From Ignavibacteriales bacterium (GTDB lineage: Bacteria; Bacteroidota; Ignavibacteria; Ignavibacteriales; Melioribacteraceae): a stretch of DNA of 64,000 nt. A program made the position numbers and the translations under genes. Position 1 is the first letter of the stretch. Every line of letters starts with the position of its first letter. The DNA is taken from the NCBI GenBank assembly GCA_020635275.1, contig JACKAA010000003.1, positions 567,001 to 631,000 on the forward strand, given 5' to 3'. Under the pieces are notes generated by a model, which worked only from the letters and a program-made list of their open reading frames with translations, was not told where the DNA came from and ran no database searches. Positions 51,720 to 61,176 of the stretch are shown here, in pieces.

Positions 51720-53036
51720 ATGAGTAACTCAAATATAAAAAAATGGTATAGTGATAATTTCAGGCAATTTGAAAAATTAGTTGAAAGTGACTCTTTTAAT
51801 TCTTTAAGGAAGGAAGCTTTATCTAAATTTGAATTGACTGAATTCCCAACTAAAAAAGATGAAGAATGGAAATACACAAGTATTTCACCAATACTTAAAC
51901 ATGAATTTGTACCTTCACCATTAAGTAAAAAAGAAACTAGTACAATTTCGTCAATAGAATCTTTCAAAATTCCTAATTTGGATGTGCACTTATTAGTATT
52001 TATCAATGGAATTTATAGCAAAGAGTTTTCTAATATTGGTAATCTTGAAGAAGGAATTATTATTGACAGTTTATTTAATCAACTGAAAAGTAATTCTGAT
52101 TTTATAAATCAATATTTATCAAAAAAAGAAACTATTGAAAATTCATTTAGTTTACTCAATACAACTTTTGCATATGATGGATATGTAATTTACATTCCAA
52201 AAAATAAAATTGTCAATAAACCAATTCATGTTTTAAATATTGCAGCAGATGAATTAAGCAAACCATTAATACAACCTAGAAACTTAATTATAGCTGAACA
52301 AAACTCTCAAGCAGAAATAATTTCTGAATATGTTGGGAAAGACAAAGTTGAAAACTTTACAAATATTTATACAGAAATATCGGTCGATGAAAATGCAAAT
52401 GTAAGATTTTACAAAGTTCAGAATGAATCAGATGCGGCATTTCATATAGACAAAACTGAAATTGTTCAAAAAGATTCAAGTGTATTTAATCATTTTTCAC
52501 TTTCATTTGGTAGTAAAATTGCCCGTAATGATTTTAATACCAAACTTGATGGCGAAAATATTGAACTTCATTTATACGGCCTTTATTTAGGCAACGACGA
52601 TCAGCATATTGATCATCATACATTTATTGATCATGCTAAACCAAATTGTGAAAGTAATGAATTGTATAAAGGTATTTTAGACGATAAAGCTAAAGGCGTT
52701 TTTTCAGGTAAAATATTAGTAAATAAAATTGCACAAAAGACAAACGCATTTCAGTCAAACAAATCAGTTTTATTATCTGATGAAGCAAGTATTGATGCGA
52801 AACCGCAATTAGAAATTTATGCAGATGATGTAAAATGTTCGCATGGCGCAACAGTCGGTAAATTAGATGAACAAGCATATTTTTATATCAGATCACGCGG
52901 TGTTCCTGCAGAAGCTGCTAGATCAATGCTAATAAGAGCATTTGTTGATGATGTAATTAGTGAAATTAATATTGAAGAATTTAGAGAAAAAATAAATCAC
53001 ACTATTTTTGAACATTTGCATAGAGAAGAATTTTAA
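51720..53036 (+). CDS. sufD: Fe-S assembly protein SufD
   Basis: A 438-residue SufD, paralogue of SufB. The N-terminal helix region ends in PTKKDEEWKYTSI, and the beta-helix core includes LDGENIELHLYGLYLGNDDQ and HIDHHTFIDHAKPNCES. The C-terminal block DVKCSHGATVGKLDEQAYFY and RSRGVPAEAARSML is diagnostic. With SufB and SufC it forms the scaffold that receives persulfide sulfur. Its stop shares one base with the sufS ATG (TAATG). Confidence 0.97.
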   Translation: MSNSNIKKWYSDNFRQFEKLVESDSFNSLRKEALSKFELTEFPTKKDEEWKYTSISPILKHEFVPSPLSKKETSTISSIESFKIPNLDVHLLVFINGIYSKEFSNIGNLEEGIIIDSLFNQLKSNSDFINQYLSKKETIENSFSLLNTTFAYDGYVIYIPKNKIVNKPIHVLNIAADELSKPLIQPRNLIIAEQNSQAEIISEYVGKDKVENFTNIYTEISVDENANVRFYKVQNESDAAFHIDKTEIVQKDSSVFNHFSLSFGSKIARNDFNTKLDGENIELHLYGLYLGNDDQHIDHHTFIDHAKPNCESNELYKGILDDKAKGVFSGKILVNKIAQKTNAFQSNKSVLLSDEASIDAKPQLEIYADDVKCSHGATVGKLDEQAYFYIRSRGVPAEAARSMLIRAFVDDVISEINIEEFREKINHTIFEHLHREEF

Positions 53037-54310
53037 TGAACTTTGATCCGGAAGTAAAGACATTAACAAAGCAGACAAAAAATTTTAGAAAATTTAATGT
53101 TGATGAAGTAAGAGAAGATTTTCCAATTCTAAAAAGATTAGTAAATGGAAAACCTTTGGTCTACTTGGATAATGCCGCAACTTCTCAAAAACCTCAAAGT
53201 GTTATAGATGCAATAACAAATTACTATACTTACGAAAATGCTAATATTCATAGAGGATTACATTTTTTAAGCGAGCTGGCGACAGAAGCTTATGAAGGAG
53301 CACGCTTAAAAGTCAAAGAATTTCTTAATGCAATGAGTGTTTCAGAAATTATTTTTGTTCGTGGAGCAACTGAAGGAATTAATTTAGTGGCAAATTCTTT
53401 ATGCAGAGCAAATTATTTTGACGATGGTGATGAAATAATTATTTCACATATGGAACACCATTCAAATATAGTCCCGTGGCAATTGCTCTGCGAAAGAAAA
53501 AATTTAAAACTTAAGATTGTGCCAGTAAATGAAAAAGGTGAATTTATTTTTGAAGAATTTGAAAAACTTATCTCTGATAAAACGAAATTGGTTTCAATAG
53601 TGCATATTTCAAACGCTTTGGGAACAATAAATCCGGTAAAAGAAATTGTTAAAAAATCACATGAATATAATATTCCGGTTTTATTAGATGGAGCTCAAGC
53701 TGTACCTCACACTAAAGTTGATGTTCAGGATTTGGATTGCGACTTTTATGTTTTTTCAGGTCACAAAGTTTTTGGTCCAACCGGGATTGGTGTTTTATAC
53801 GGTAAAACTGAATACTTAGATAAAATGCCTCCATTCCAAGGTGGAGGTGATATGATTAGAGAAGTTAGTTTTGAAGGAACTACTTATGATGATCTTCCAC
53901 AAAAATTTGAAGCAGGGACTCCTAATATTGTTGGAGGAATAGCTCTTGGTGCTGCCTTAGATTATTTGACTTCATTTGATATACAAGATATTTCTGATTA
54001 CGAAGATGAATTACTTAAATATGCAACTGGCACTTTACTTCAAATTGAAGGTCTCAAAATTATTGGCACATCGGAAAAGAAGGCTTCTGTTGTTTCATTT
54101 GTAATAGAAGGCATTCATCCATATGATATAGGAACAATTATAGATACAGACGGCATTGCAATTAGAACAGGTCATCATTGTACTATGCCATTAATTAAGA
54201 GATTTAATTTACCTGCTACAGCACGTGCATCTTTTTCAATGTATAATAAGATTGATGAAATAGATCAATTATATAAAGCATTGTTAAAAGTTAAAAAAAT
54301 GTTTTCTTAG
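53036..54310 (+). CDS. sufS: Cysteine desulfurase SufS
   Basis: A 424-residue type II cysteine desulfurase, a PLP enzyme. Marks: YLDNAATSQKP, NIHRGLHFLSE, SHMEHHSNIVPWQL, the PLP lysine in FSGHKVFGPTGIGVLYG, and the catalytic Cys in RTGHHCTMPL. It takes sulfur from cysteine for transfer to SufB. No sufE or sufU gene, the usual sulfur-transfer partner, is in the operon. It overlaps sufD by one base; the next gene follows after nine bases. Confidence 0.97.
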   Translation: MNFDPEVKTLTKQTKNFRKFNVDEVREDFPILKRLVNGKPLVYLDNAATSQKPQSVIDAITNYYTYENANIHRGLHFLSELATEAYEGARLKVKEFLNAMSVSEIIFVRGATEGINLVANSLCRANYFDDGDEIIISHMEHHSNIVPWQLLCERKNLKLKIVPVNEKGEFIFEEFEKLISDKTKLVSIVHISNALGTINPVKEIVKKSHEYNIPVLLDGAQAVPHTKVDVQDLDCDFYVFSGHKVFGPTGIGVLYGKTEYLDKMPPFQGGGDMIREVSFEGTTYDDLPQKFEAGTPNIVGGIALGAALDYLTSFDIQDISDYEDELLKYATGTLLQIEGLKIIGTSEKKASVVSFVIEGIHPYDIGTIIDTDGIAIRTGHHCTMPLIKRFNLPATARASFSMYNKIDEIDQLYKALLKVKKMFS

Positions 54311-54319
54311 GAAAGAAAA

Positions 54320-54634
54320 ATGATTGATAAAGGATATTTAGAACAGAAAATAATATCAGTATTAGAAACAGTTTACGATCCGGAAATACCGGTAAATATT
54401 TATGAATTGGGAATGATATATGATATAAAAGTTAAAGATAATGCAGATATTGACATTACAATGACTTTAACTTCTCCGGCTTGTCCTGTTGCAGAAAGTT
54501 TGCCTGGAGAAGTAAGACAAAAAATTCAAGACATGGAAGAAACAAATGAAGTTAATGTTAAATTGGTTTGGGAACCACCATGGAATAAAGATATGATGAG
54601 TGATGAAGCTAAATTAAATTTAGGATTTTTATAA
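54320..54634 (+). CDS. sufT: SufT/MIP18-type DUF59 protein
   Basis: A 104-residue DUF59 protein. The conserved DPEIPVNIYELGMIYDI and TLTSPACPVAESLPGEV (with the key Cys) are present. SufT-type proteins help mature Fe-S proteins and are often in suf operons, as here, nine bases after sufS. PaaD-like relatives act in ring hydroxylation, but the context favours SufT. Confidence 0.93.
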   Translation: MIDKGYLEQKIISVLETVYDPEIPVNIYELGMIYDIKVKDNADIDITMTLTSPACPVAESLPGEVRQKIQDMEETNEVNVKLVWEPPWNKDMMSDEAKLNLGFL

Positions 54635-54656
54635 GATAATAAGAAAGGCATTAAAA

Positions 54657-55193
54657 ATGTTTCAAATAAATAACCAAGCTCCAATGTACGATCCAACCGC
54701 TGTTCAGCCCATGAGGGATGAATTATTATATATTGGTTTTAATGAATTGACAACTCCTGAAAGCGTTGATGAAGTTTTATCCAAACAGAATGATGAAACA
54801 ACTTTTGTATTTATTAATTCGGTATGCGGATGTGCTGCGGGAAGTGCCAGACCAGGAGTTTCTTTAGCACTTCAAAGTGAAATAATACCTGATAATATTG
54901 TAACTGTTTTTGCCGGACAAGATAAAGCTGCCGTTGCGACAGTTAGAGAAAAATATTTATCAAATTTTCCACCTTCATCACCATCAGCTGCTTTAATTAA
55001 AAATGGCGAAGTACTTTTTATGCTTCCTCGCCATCATATTGAAGGAAGATACCCTGAACAAATTGCTAGTTTATTACAACAAGTTTTTACAGAAAATTGC
55101 AATAAAAAAGGACCATCAATTTCTAAAGAGAAATATGACAAATTAGTTCACGCAAAAATGTGCGGCTCAAAAATTCCTTTGAATGAAGAATAA
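54657..55193 (+). CDS. Bacilliredoxin-type protein (BrxA/BrxB, YphP/YqiW family)
   Basis: A 178-residue protein of the YphP/YqiW family with the active-site CGC in NSVCGCAAGSARPGV. The N-terminus MYDPTAVQPMRDELLYIGF and the GQDKAAVATVREKY block are typical. In Bacillus these proteins reduce mixed disulfides of bacillithiol on proteins. About 30 extra residues at the C-terminus contain two more Cys (ENCNKKG and KMCGSK). Position between sufT and the Rrf2 gene suggests a role in thiol redox during Fe-S assembly. Confidence 0.93.
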   Translation: MFQINNQAPMYDPTAVQPMRDELLYIGFNELTTPESVDEVLSKQNDETTFVFINSVCGCAAGSARPGVSLALQSEIIPDNIVTVFAGQDKAAVATVREKYLSNFPPSSPSAALIKNGEVLFMLPRHHIEGRYPEQIASLLQQVFTENCNKKGPSISKEKYDKLVHAKMCGSKIPLNEE

Positions 55194-55198
55194 TTTGT

Positions 55199-55669
55199 AT
55201 GAGATTTACATCGCAAGAAGAATACGGTTTAAGGTTGCTCTTAAGATTAGGTTATGCCCATCAAAAAGGGATGGGTTTAACTATTCCGGAAATTAGTACA
55301 AAAGAGCAAATTACTGAGCACAACGTTGCCAAAATTTTAAGAGTTTTAAGATTAGGTGGATTTTTAGAAAGTGAAAGAGGCCGAATCGGTGGTTATACCT
55401 TAACAAAGAATCCGGATGATATTATTATTGGTGAAGTTATGTCAGTACTTGGCGGAAAATTTTTTGAATCATCCTACTGTGAGAATCATTCAACCGAATT
55501 GACATTGTGCACTCACACACCGGATTGTTCAATTAGATCATTTTGGAAAATCTTGCAAAGCTCAATTGATAAGGTAATGAATAATATAACGCTCAGTGAC
55601 CTAATGCAGAATGAAAAGTATTTTTTTGAAGAGACAAGTAATAAAATTACATCAGAAGAAATTAATTAG
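55199..55669 (+). CDS. Rrf2 family regulator (IscR-like), likely suf operon repressor
   Basis: A 156-residue Rrf2-type transcription factor. The winged helix is at residues 1-70 (FTSQEEYGLRLLLRLGY, ITEHNVAKILRVLRLGGFLE, SERGRIGGYTLTK). Three cysteines at 94, 104 and 110 lie where IscR and its relatives hold a cluster (C-x9-C-x5-C here against C-x5-C-x5-C in E. coli IscR). It is last in the suf operon, five bases after the bacilliredoxin gene, and is a good candidate for the factor acting at 49287-49310. Its 3' end overlaps the convergent dehydrogenase gene by eight bases. Confidence 0.92.
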   Translation: MRFTSQEEYGLRLLLRLGYAHQKGMGLTIPEISTKEQITEHNVAKILRVLRLGGFLESERGRIGGYTLTKNPDDIIIGEVMSVLGGKFFESSYCENHSTELTLCTHTPDCSIRSFWKILQSSIDKVMNNITLSDLMQNEKYFFEETSNKITSEEIN

Positions 55670-58514
55670 AATCACTATTTTTTTGAGAGCTGCATTCATT
55701 TACAAGTTGAATAATTGAGTTGTATTCAATTCCGCTATGAAGAGATAATCCAATTTCACATGTTCTACTTGATGAGTAACCTGATTTGCAATCTTGCTTT
55801 TTTATTTCTGACTGCAAATTTATTAATGCCGATTCATTTAATTCGGGATGTGAAAAACCTCTATCACCGGCAAAACCACAACAAGTAACATCTTCAGGAA
55901 TATAAACTTCACTAGCACATTTTTTTGCAATAGTTATAAGTTTATCTGTCAAATCCATTTTTGTGGTACTACACGTTGAATGAATTGCAATTCTTTGTTC
56001 TTTTTTAGTAATAGCAAGATTATCTAAAAGTTTATCAGCAATAAATTCAACACTATCATAAATATTAAGATTTCTATTCTTTATTTTTAAATAACTACGA
56101 AATGTTTTTGAACATGGACTTGTATCAAATATCATTGGGATTTCATTATTTTTACTTACTTCCATTAAAGCTTTGTAAAGTTCTTCTGCTTTTATACCGG
56201 ATTGCTCAGTTAATCCTTTACTTGCAAATGGCATTCCACAGCAAAGTGAGTTTAATTTTTTAGGATAAATAATTTTATAACCGGCTTTTCCTAATAATTG
56301 CTGCATTGCTTCGGCTTGATCAATTTCCATTTCACTATCAGAATATTTTCCCATTGTTCTGCTAATACAGCTTGGGAAATAAACAACTGCTTTTTCATTA
56401 TCTAGTATAACATCACTTTTAAATTTGGTTTTACTCGCCTTAGGCAAGAATTTATTCCACAACGGAATATTGTTTGAAACAACTTTTCTGATCAACTGAT
56501 TAATATTGATAAGAACAGTTTCGCCGAATATTTTATTGACAATATTAATAATCTTAATTGACTTCTTAATAATCCAAACCGTTAAAGAAAAATTGCTGGC
56601 AATAATTTTAGATAAAGTTTTTTTAATTTTTGATGCATTATCTGATCTAATTTCTTTGATCAATTTTCCCGTATCAATATCAACCGGACAGCTTAATTCA
56701 CAAAGTCCATCAGTTGCACAGGTTTCATCTCCATAATAATTAAATTGTTTTTCTAATTTTTGGAGGTTTTTCTTCTCTTTATTATTGGTTTCCAAACTGC
56801 CAATTTCACGCCAAACGGTAATTCTTTGTCGTGGTGTTAAAGTTAAGTTTTTAGAAGGACAAACATTTTCACAAAACCCGCAATCAATACATTTATCAAT
56901 TATTGAATTAACTACCGGCGTTGGTTTAAGATTTTTAAGATGAACTTCTTTATCACTATTTATAAGAACACCGGGGTTCAATATTCCATTTGGATCAAAT
57001 GCATTTTTAATTTTAATCATGAATTCATAAATTTCACTTCCCCATTCATATTTAACAAATGGAGCCATATTTCTACCTGTGCCATGTTCAGCTTTTAAAG
57101 ATCCATCATATTTCTCAATTACCAATTGAACAACATCATTCATAAATTTTTGATATCGATTAATTTCATAAGATTTGTTAAAATCTTGAGCAAATACAAA
57201 ATGAATATTCCCAGATAAAGCATGACCCCAAATAATTGTATTCTCATATCCATGCTGAATAAATAAACTCTTTAAATCATTAACAGCATCAGCTAATTTA
57301 GAAGTTTCAAAATTTACGTCTTCAATAACTACCGTTGTTCCTTCAGGTCTGGATTTACTGACAGATGGAAATAATCCTTTTCTTACATTCCACAATTTTA
57401 AATATTCTTTTGGATCACTTGTAAATTCAATCGGTCTTACAGTTTTAATTGAACTTAAGGCTGATCGTATGCTTTCAATATTATGTAATAATTTATTATT
57501 GCTTATTGCAGATGTTTCAATTAAAAGAGCTGCAGCTCTTTCATCTAATTCAATTAAATATTCAGGTAAACCTTTTTTGTTTTCAACTGATCTTAATGAA
57601 GCTCTATCCATAATTTCAGCTGCATCAACTTCCAGTAATTTTAATTTTGGAATTACATCACAAGCACTTTTTACATCCGGAAATAGAATAAGAGAAGTTG
57701 CTTTGTAAGGTAAAGAAATTACAGTATTAAAAGTAATTTGAGAAATGAAACCAAGAGTTCCTTCTGAACCAATCATTAAATGCTTAATAATTTCAATGGG
57801 ATCTTTAAAATCCACAAATGAATTTATGCTATAACCCGTTGTATTTTTAATACTATATTTTTTATTTATTCTATTAACTAACTCAGATTTTTTATTTATA
57901 TCCCAAGCAATATTTAACAGCTCAACAATCAGTTCTCTATTTTGTTCAATAAATTTAATTTTCTCTTCACCATCTGCCGTGTTAAGAATAGCACCATTTG
58001 CAAATACAATTCTCATATCAGCAACAGTATTATAGCTATTATATTTTACTCCACTGGTCATTCCGCTTGCATTATTTGAAGCAATACCGCAAACTGCAGC
58101 AGCATTTATTGAAGCTGGGTCGGGTCCAATTTTTCTATTGTATTTGATTAATTCTAAATTTACTCTTCCGCCTAAGGCAGCTGGCTGTATTGTAACTTTA
58201 GATCTATCTTCGGATATTTTTACTAGGTTCCATGATCTGTCTGCAACCATCAAAACTGAATCGGAGATTGATTGGCCTGATAAACTTGTACCTGAAGCTC
58301 TGAAGGTTATTGGTATTTTGAATTCATTACATTTTTTAACAACAAAAATAACTTCTTCTTCTGATTTTACTTTTACAACTATTTTAGGAGTAAGCCGGTA
58401 AAAGCTTGCATCTGTTCCGTAGGCTAATGTTCTGAGTTGATCTGAAAAAATTCTTTTGGTAGGTATGAATTTTTCAAACTCTTTAATCAGAGATAAATAA
58501 TTTTGTTGAAACAT
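55662..58514 (-). CDS. FAD- and Fe-S-binding dehydrogenase (D-lactate/glycolate type fusion)
   Basis: A 950-residue fusion like YdiJ or GlcD plus GlcF. The N-terminal half is a PCMH-type FAD-binding domain (VVKKCNEFKIPITFRASGTS, PDPASINAAAVCGIASNNAS) with an FAD-oxidase C domain (HGYENTIIWGHALSGNIHFV). Two ferredoxin-like sites follow (CIDCGFCENVCP near residue 540 and CATDGLCELSCP), then two CCG domains (SLCCGMPF, DVTCCGFAGDRGFSHPE). It should oxidise D-lactate or another 2-hydroxyacid and pass electrons to quinone. It starts 14 bases after the aminopeptidase gene. Confidence 0.93.
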   Translation of the reverse strand: MFQQNYLSLIKEFEKFIPTKRIFSDQLRTLAYGTDASFYRLTPKIVVKVKSEEEVIFVVKKCNEFKIPITFRASGTSLSGQSISDSVLMVADRSWNLVKISEDRSKVTIQPAALGGRVNLELIKYNRKIGPDPASINAAAVCGIASNNASGMTSGVKYNSYNTVADMRIVFANGAILNTADGEEKIKFIEQNRELIVELLNIAWDINKKSELVNRINKKYSIKNTTGYSINSFVDFKDPIEIIKHLMIGSEGTLGFISQITFNTVISLPYKATSLILFPDVKSACDVIPKLKLLEVDAAEIMDRASLRSVENKKGLPEYLIELDERAAALLIETSAISNNKLLHNIESIRSALSSIKTVRPIEFTSDPKEYLKLWNVRKGLFPSVSKSRPEGTTVVIEDVNFETSKLADAVNDLKSLFIQHGYENTIIWGHALSGNIHFVFAQDFNKSYEINRYQKFMNDVVQLVIEKYDGSLKAEHGTGRNMAPFVKYEWGSEIYEFMIKIKNAFDPNGILNPGVLINSDKEVHLKNLKPTPVVNSIIDKCIDCGFCENVCPSKNLTLTPRQRITVWREIGSLETNNKEKKNLQKLEKQFNYYGDETCATDGLCELSCPVDIDTGKLIKEIRSDNASKIKKTLSKIIASNFSLTVWIIKKSIKIINIVNKIFGETVLININQLIRKVVSNNIPLWNKFLPKASKTKFKSDVILDNEKAVVYFPSCISRTMGKYSDSEMEIDQAEAMQQLLGKAGYKIIYPKKLNSLCCGMPFASKGLTEQSGIKAEELYKALMEVSKNNEIPMIFDTSPCSKTFRSYLKIKNRNLNIYDSVEFIADKLLDNLAITKKEQRIAIHSTCSTTKMDLTDKLITIAKKCASEVYIPEDVTCCGFAGDRGFSHPELNESALINLQSEIKKQDCKSGYSSSRTCEIGLSLHSGIEYNSIIQLVNECSSQKNSDSN

Positions 58515-58528
58515 TCTATAAATAATTT

Positions 58529-59914
58529 TTAACTATCACACGTTTGTTCAACTTCTTCTACTGATTTTGGTATTGGCTTACCTAAAACCTTATGTGAAGT
58601 TTGAGTTACAAGAACATTATCTTCAATTCTTACTCCGCCAAAATTCAAATATTCTTCTACTTTATCATAGTTAATAAATTCTAAATGTTTTTTCTCTTCT
58701 TTCCACTTTTTAATTAATGCCGGAATAAAATAACATCCAGGTTCAACAGTTGCAACAAAACCAGGTTCTAATTTTTTAGCAAGTCTTAAATATGCCAATC
58801 CAAATTGATCACTTCTTTTAGTTATTTTAGAATAACCAACATAATTTTCACCAAGATTTTCCATATCATGAACATCTAATCCCATCATGTGTCCTAAGCC
58901 ATGAGGGAAAAATAAAGCATGCGCACCTTTGTTTACTGCATCATTAATATTTCCTTTCATTATGCCCAAGTCAGCTAAGCCTTGTGTAATAACTTTTGCG
59001 GCTTCAATATGTATTTCTTTAAATTTTACATCGGGTTTCATTAATTCTATAGCTTTTAACTGTGCATTTAATACAATGTTATAAATGTCTTTTTGTTTTT
59101 GTGAAAATTTCCCATTAACTGGAATTGTTCTAGTAATATCACTTGCATAACCCATCATTGTTTCTGCACCAGAATCCAATACAGCAATTTGACCTTCTTT
59201 CATTATATTTTCACGCGAATGATTATGCAAGATTTCTCCATTCACAGAAAAGATTATTGGAAATGAAACTCCATTCCCTTTTGAAAGAGCAATGCCTTCA
59301 ACAACACCGTACACTTCCCTTTCAAACAAACCAGGTCTAATAATTTTCATTGCAACAGTGTTCATCTCATAACTGACATCTAATGCTTGTTCAATTTCTT
59401 TTATTTCTTCATTGGTTTTAATAGAACGCTGTTTTATTACCGCTTTAATTAATTTCTCTGATACATTATTATTTATTTTATTGTGCTTAATTCCAATAAG
59501 TTGCTCAAGTAGAAAAATATTATCTTGACGATATTGAGGTAAATAGTGAACTTTCCCTTTTTTTGCATATTTTTTTAAATATGATTCTAATTTTGAAAAC
59601 GGTTTAACTTTTTCAACACCAACACTTTTTGATTTTTCAGAAATGGATTCATCAAATCCCATCCAAATAATGTCATCAATACTTCTGTCATCTCCAAAAA
59701 TTATTTCCTGATCTTTATCAATATTTATAACTGCAGCCAAATTTGGCTGATTTATTCCCCAATAATATAGAAATGTACTATCTTGCCTAAAATGGTACGT
59801 ATTTCCTGCATAGTTCATTGGAGATTCATTGTTGCCAAGAAATAATAAAATTCCGCTTTTAAAATTCTTTTTTAATTCATTTCTTCTGTCAGTATATGTT
59901 TTAGTCGAAAACAT
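58529..59914 (-). CDS. pepP: Xaa-Pro aminopeptidase (M24B)
   Basis: A 461-residue dinuclear metallopeptidase that cuts the N-terminal residue before proline. The ligands appear in order: Asp in VLDSGAETMMGY and ASDITRTIPV, His in FFPHGLGHMMGLDVHD, Glu in VATVEPGCYF and Glu in GVRIEDNVLV. The N-terminal creatinase domain (SGILLFLGNNESPMNYAGNT) is present. Cytosolic, of usual length. It is in an operon with the deoxyhypusine-synthase-like gene upstream (21 bases) and the FAD/Fe-S gene downstream (14 bases). Confidence 0.96.
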   Translation of the reverse strand: MFSTKTYTDRRNELKKNFKSGILLFLGNNESPMNYAGNTYHFRQDSTFLYYWGINQPNLAAVINIDKDQEIIFGDDRSIDDIIWMGFDESISEKSKSVGVEKVKPFSKLESYLKKYAKKGKVHYLPQYRQDNIFLLEQLIGIKHNKINNNVSEKLIKAVIKQRSIKTNEEIKEIEQALDVSYEMNTVAMKIIRPGLFEREVYGVVEGIALSKGNGVSFPIIFSVNGEILHNHSRENIMKEGQIAVLDSGAETMMGYASDITRTIPVNGKFSQKQKDIYNIVLNAQLKAIELMKPDVKFKEIHIEAAKVITQGLADLGIMKGNINDAVNKGAHALFFPHGLGHMMGLDVHDMENLGENYVGYSKITKRSDQFGLAYLRLAKKLEPGFVATVEPGCYFIPALIKKWKEEKKHLEFINYDKVEEYLNFGGVRIEDNVLVTQTSHKVLGKPIPKSVEEVEQTCDS

Positions 59915-59935
59915 ATTTACCTCTCAATTATTTTA

Positions 59936-60973
59936 TCATACTAATTCTTTTTGAAATAACTTTTGAAACTCTCTTTTTTCTCTATTTTTCCAGGCTCCTT
60001 TATGATATGCAAAACCGGCAACTAAAGGCATAGCAATTGTCGCTTCTGAATAAACCATTTGTTCAAAGGTTGTTTCCACTTTTCCCCAAGAACTTGCTTC
60101 TTTTAAAGTTGAACCGGAAAGGGCTCCATCTCTTTCATCAGCAACAGTAATTTGAACTGCGTATTTATGCATTGGAGCTTCTTCCTGTAAAATATCAGCA
60201 GCAACAACAATATCTTGCGTGAAATTTTTTGGTACGCCACCACCGATCATGAAAATACCAGTTTCTTTTGTGTTCAACTTAATTTGAGTTAATTCAAGAA
60301 AATCTTTACCAGAATCGAATGACAAATGTTTTTCCGGATTTTTATGCTGATGCATTACAATTCCAAATCCAGCAGAGCAATCTGAAAATGCAGGAACAAA
60401 TATTGGAACATTGTGCTTATAAGCTGCATAAATAACGCTATCATCAACTTTTGGGCCGCCATTATTTGCTAAGTATTTTCCAAATTCCCACAGCAATTCT
60501 CTTGATGAATAAGGTCTTGCTTCCAAACTATCAAAAATTTCAGCTGTAGTATCATCACAGACTCTTAATTCGTCTTCGTCAATATATGTATCATAAATTC
60601 TATCAATATGCAAATCCCTCAACTGATTATCATCACTAAATGGAGTTCCTAAATAATGTTTAAATCCTAATGCTTCAAAAAAATCTTGATCAACCATAAT
60701 TGCACCTGTGGAAACAATTGCATCAATCATATTATTTGAAACTAAATCATAAACAACTTTTTTTAATCCGGCGCTAAATAAACTTCCTGCAAGTGTTAAA
60801 ATTACAGAGCAATTTTTGTCTTCCAACATCATATTAAAAATATTTGCAGCCCTATTCAAATCGCGGGCAGAAAAAGCCATTTTTTCCATTGAATTCACTA
60901 AATCAATCACATTATGATTTTTAATATCAATATGCTGAATAGTATCTTTTAAAAAATCTTTTTTATTAGCCAT
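59936..60973 (-). CDS. Deoxyhypusine synthase homologue
   Basis: A 345-residue NAD-dependent enzyme of the deoxyhypusine synthase family. The Lys that carries the aminobutyl intermediate is Lys298 in EASSWGKV, and the NAD-site blocks SAGLKKVVYDLVSNNMIDAI, STGAIMVDQDFF and IGGGVPKNFTQDIVV fit. Eukaryotic and archaeal enzymes modify eIF5A, a protein bacteria lack, so the bacterial homologue should act on a small amine, for example to make homospermidine, or on an unknown target. AAGGAG precedes the ATG. First gene of an operon with pepP. Confidence 0.92.
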   Translation of the reverse strand: MANKKDFLKDTIQHIDIKNHNVIDLVNSMEKMAFSARDLNRAANIFNMMLEDKNCSVILTLAGSLFSAGLKKVVYDLVSNNMIDAIVSTGAIMVDQDFFEALGFKHYLGTPFSDDNQLRDLHIDRIYDTYIDEDELRVCDDTTAEIFDSLEARPYSSRELLWEFGKYLANNGGPKVDDSVIYAAYKHNVPIFVPAFSDCSAGFGIVMHQHKNPEKHLSFDSGKDFLELTQIKLNTKETGIFMIGGGVPKNFTQDIVVAADILQEEAPMHKYAVQITVADERDGALSGSTLKEASSWGKVETTFEQMVYSEATIAMPLVAGFAYHKGAWKNREKREFQKLFQKELV

Positions 60974-61176
60974 TTTTAAAACTCCTTAAAAATATATTAA
61001 TTTTTAACACTCATTATTTTTATAAAATTATAATCCAAAAACAAAAATCACAAATATTTTTAATTATCCCAATAATTTATTTTATTATTGAAAACTATTC
61101 TATGATTTTCCATAATTTTTGTGATATAAATTTTGTAATTTTTACTACATATAAAATTAGAAACGGAGGAAATATT

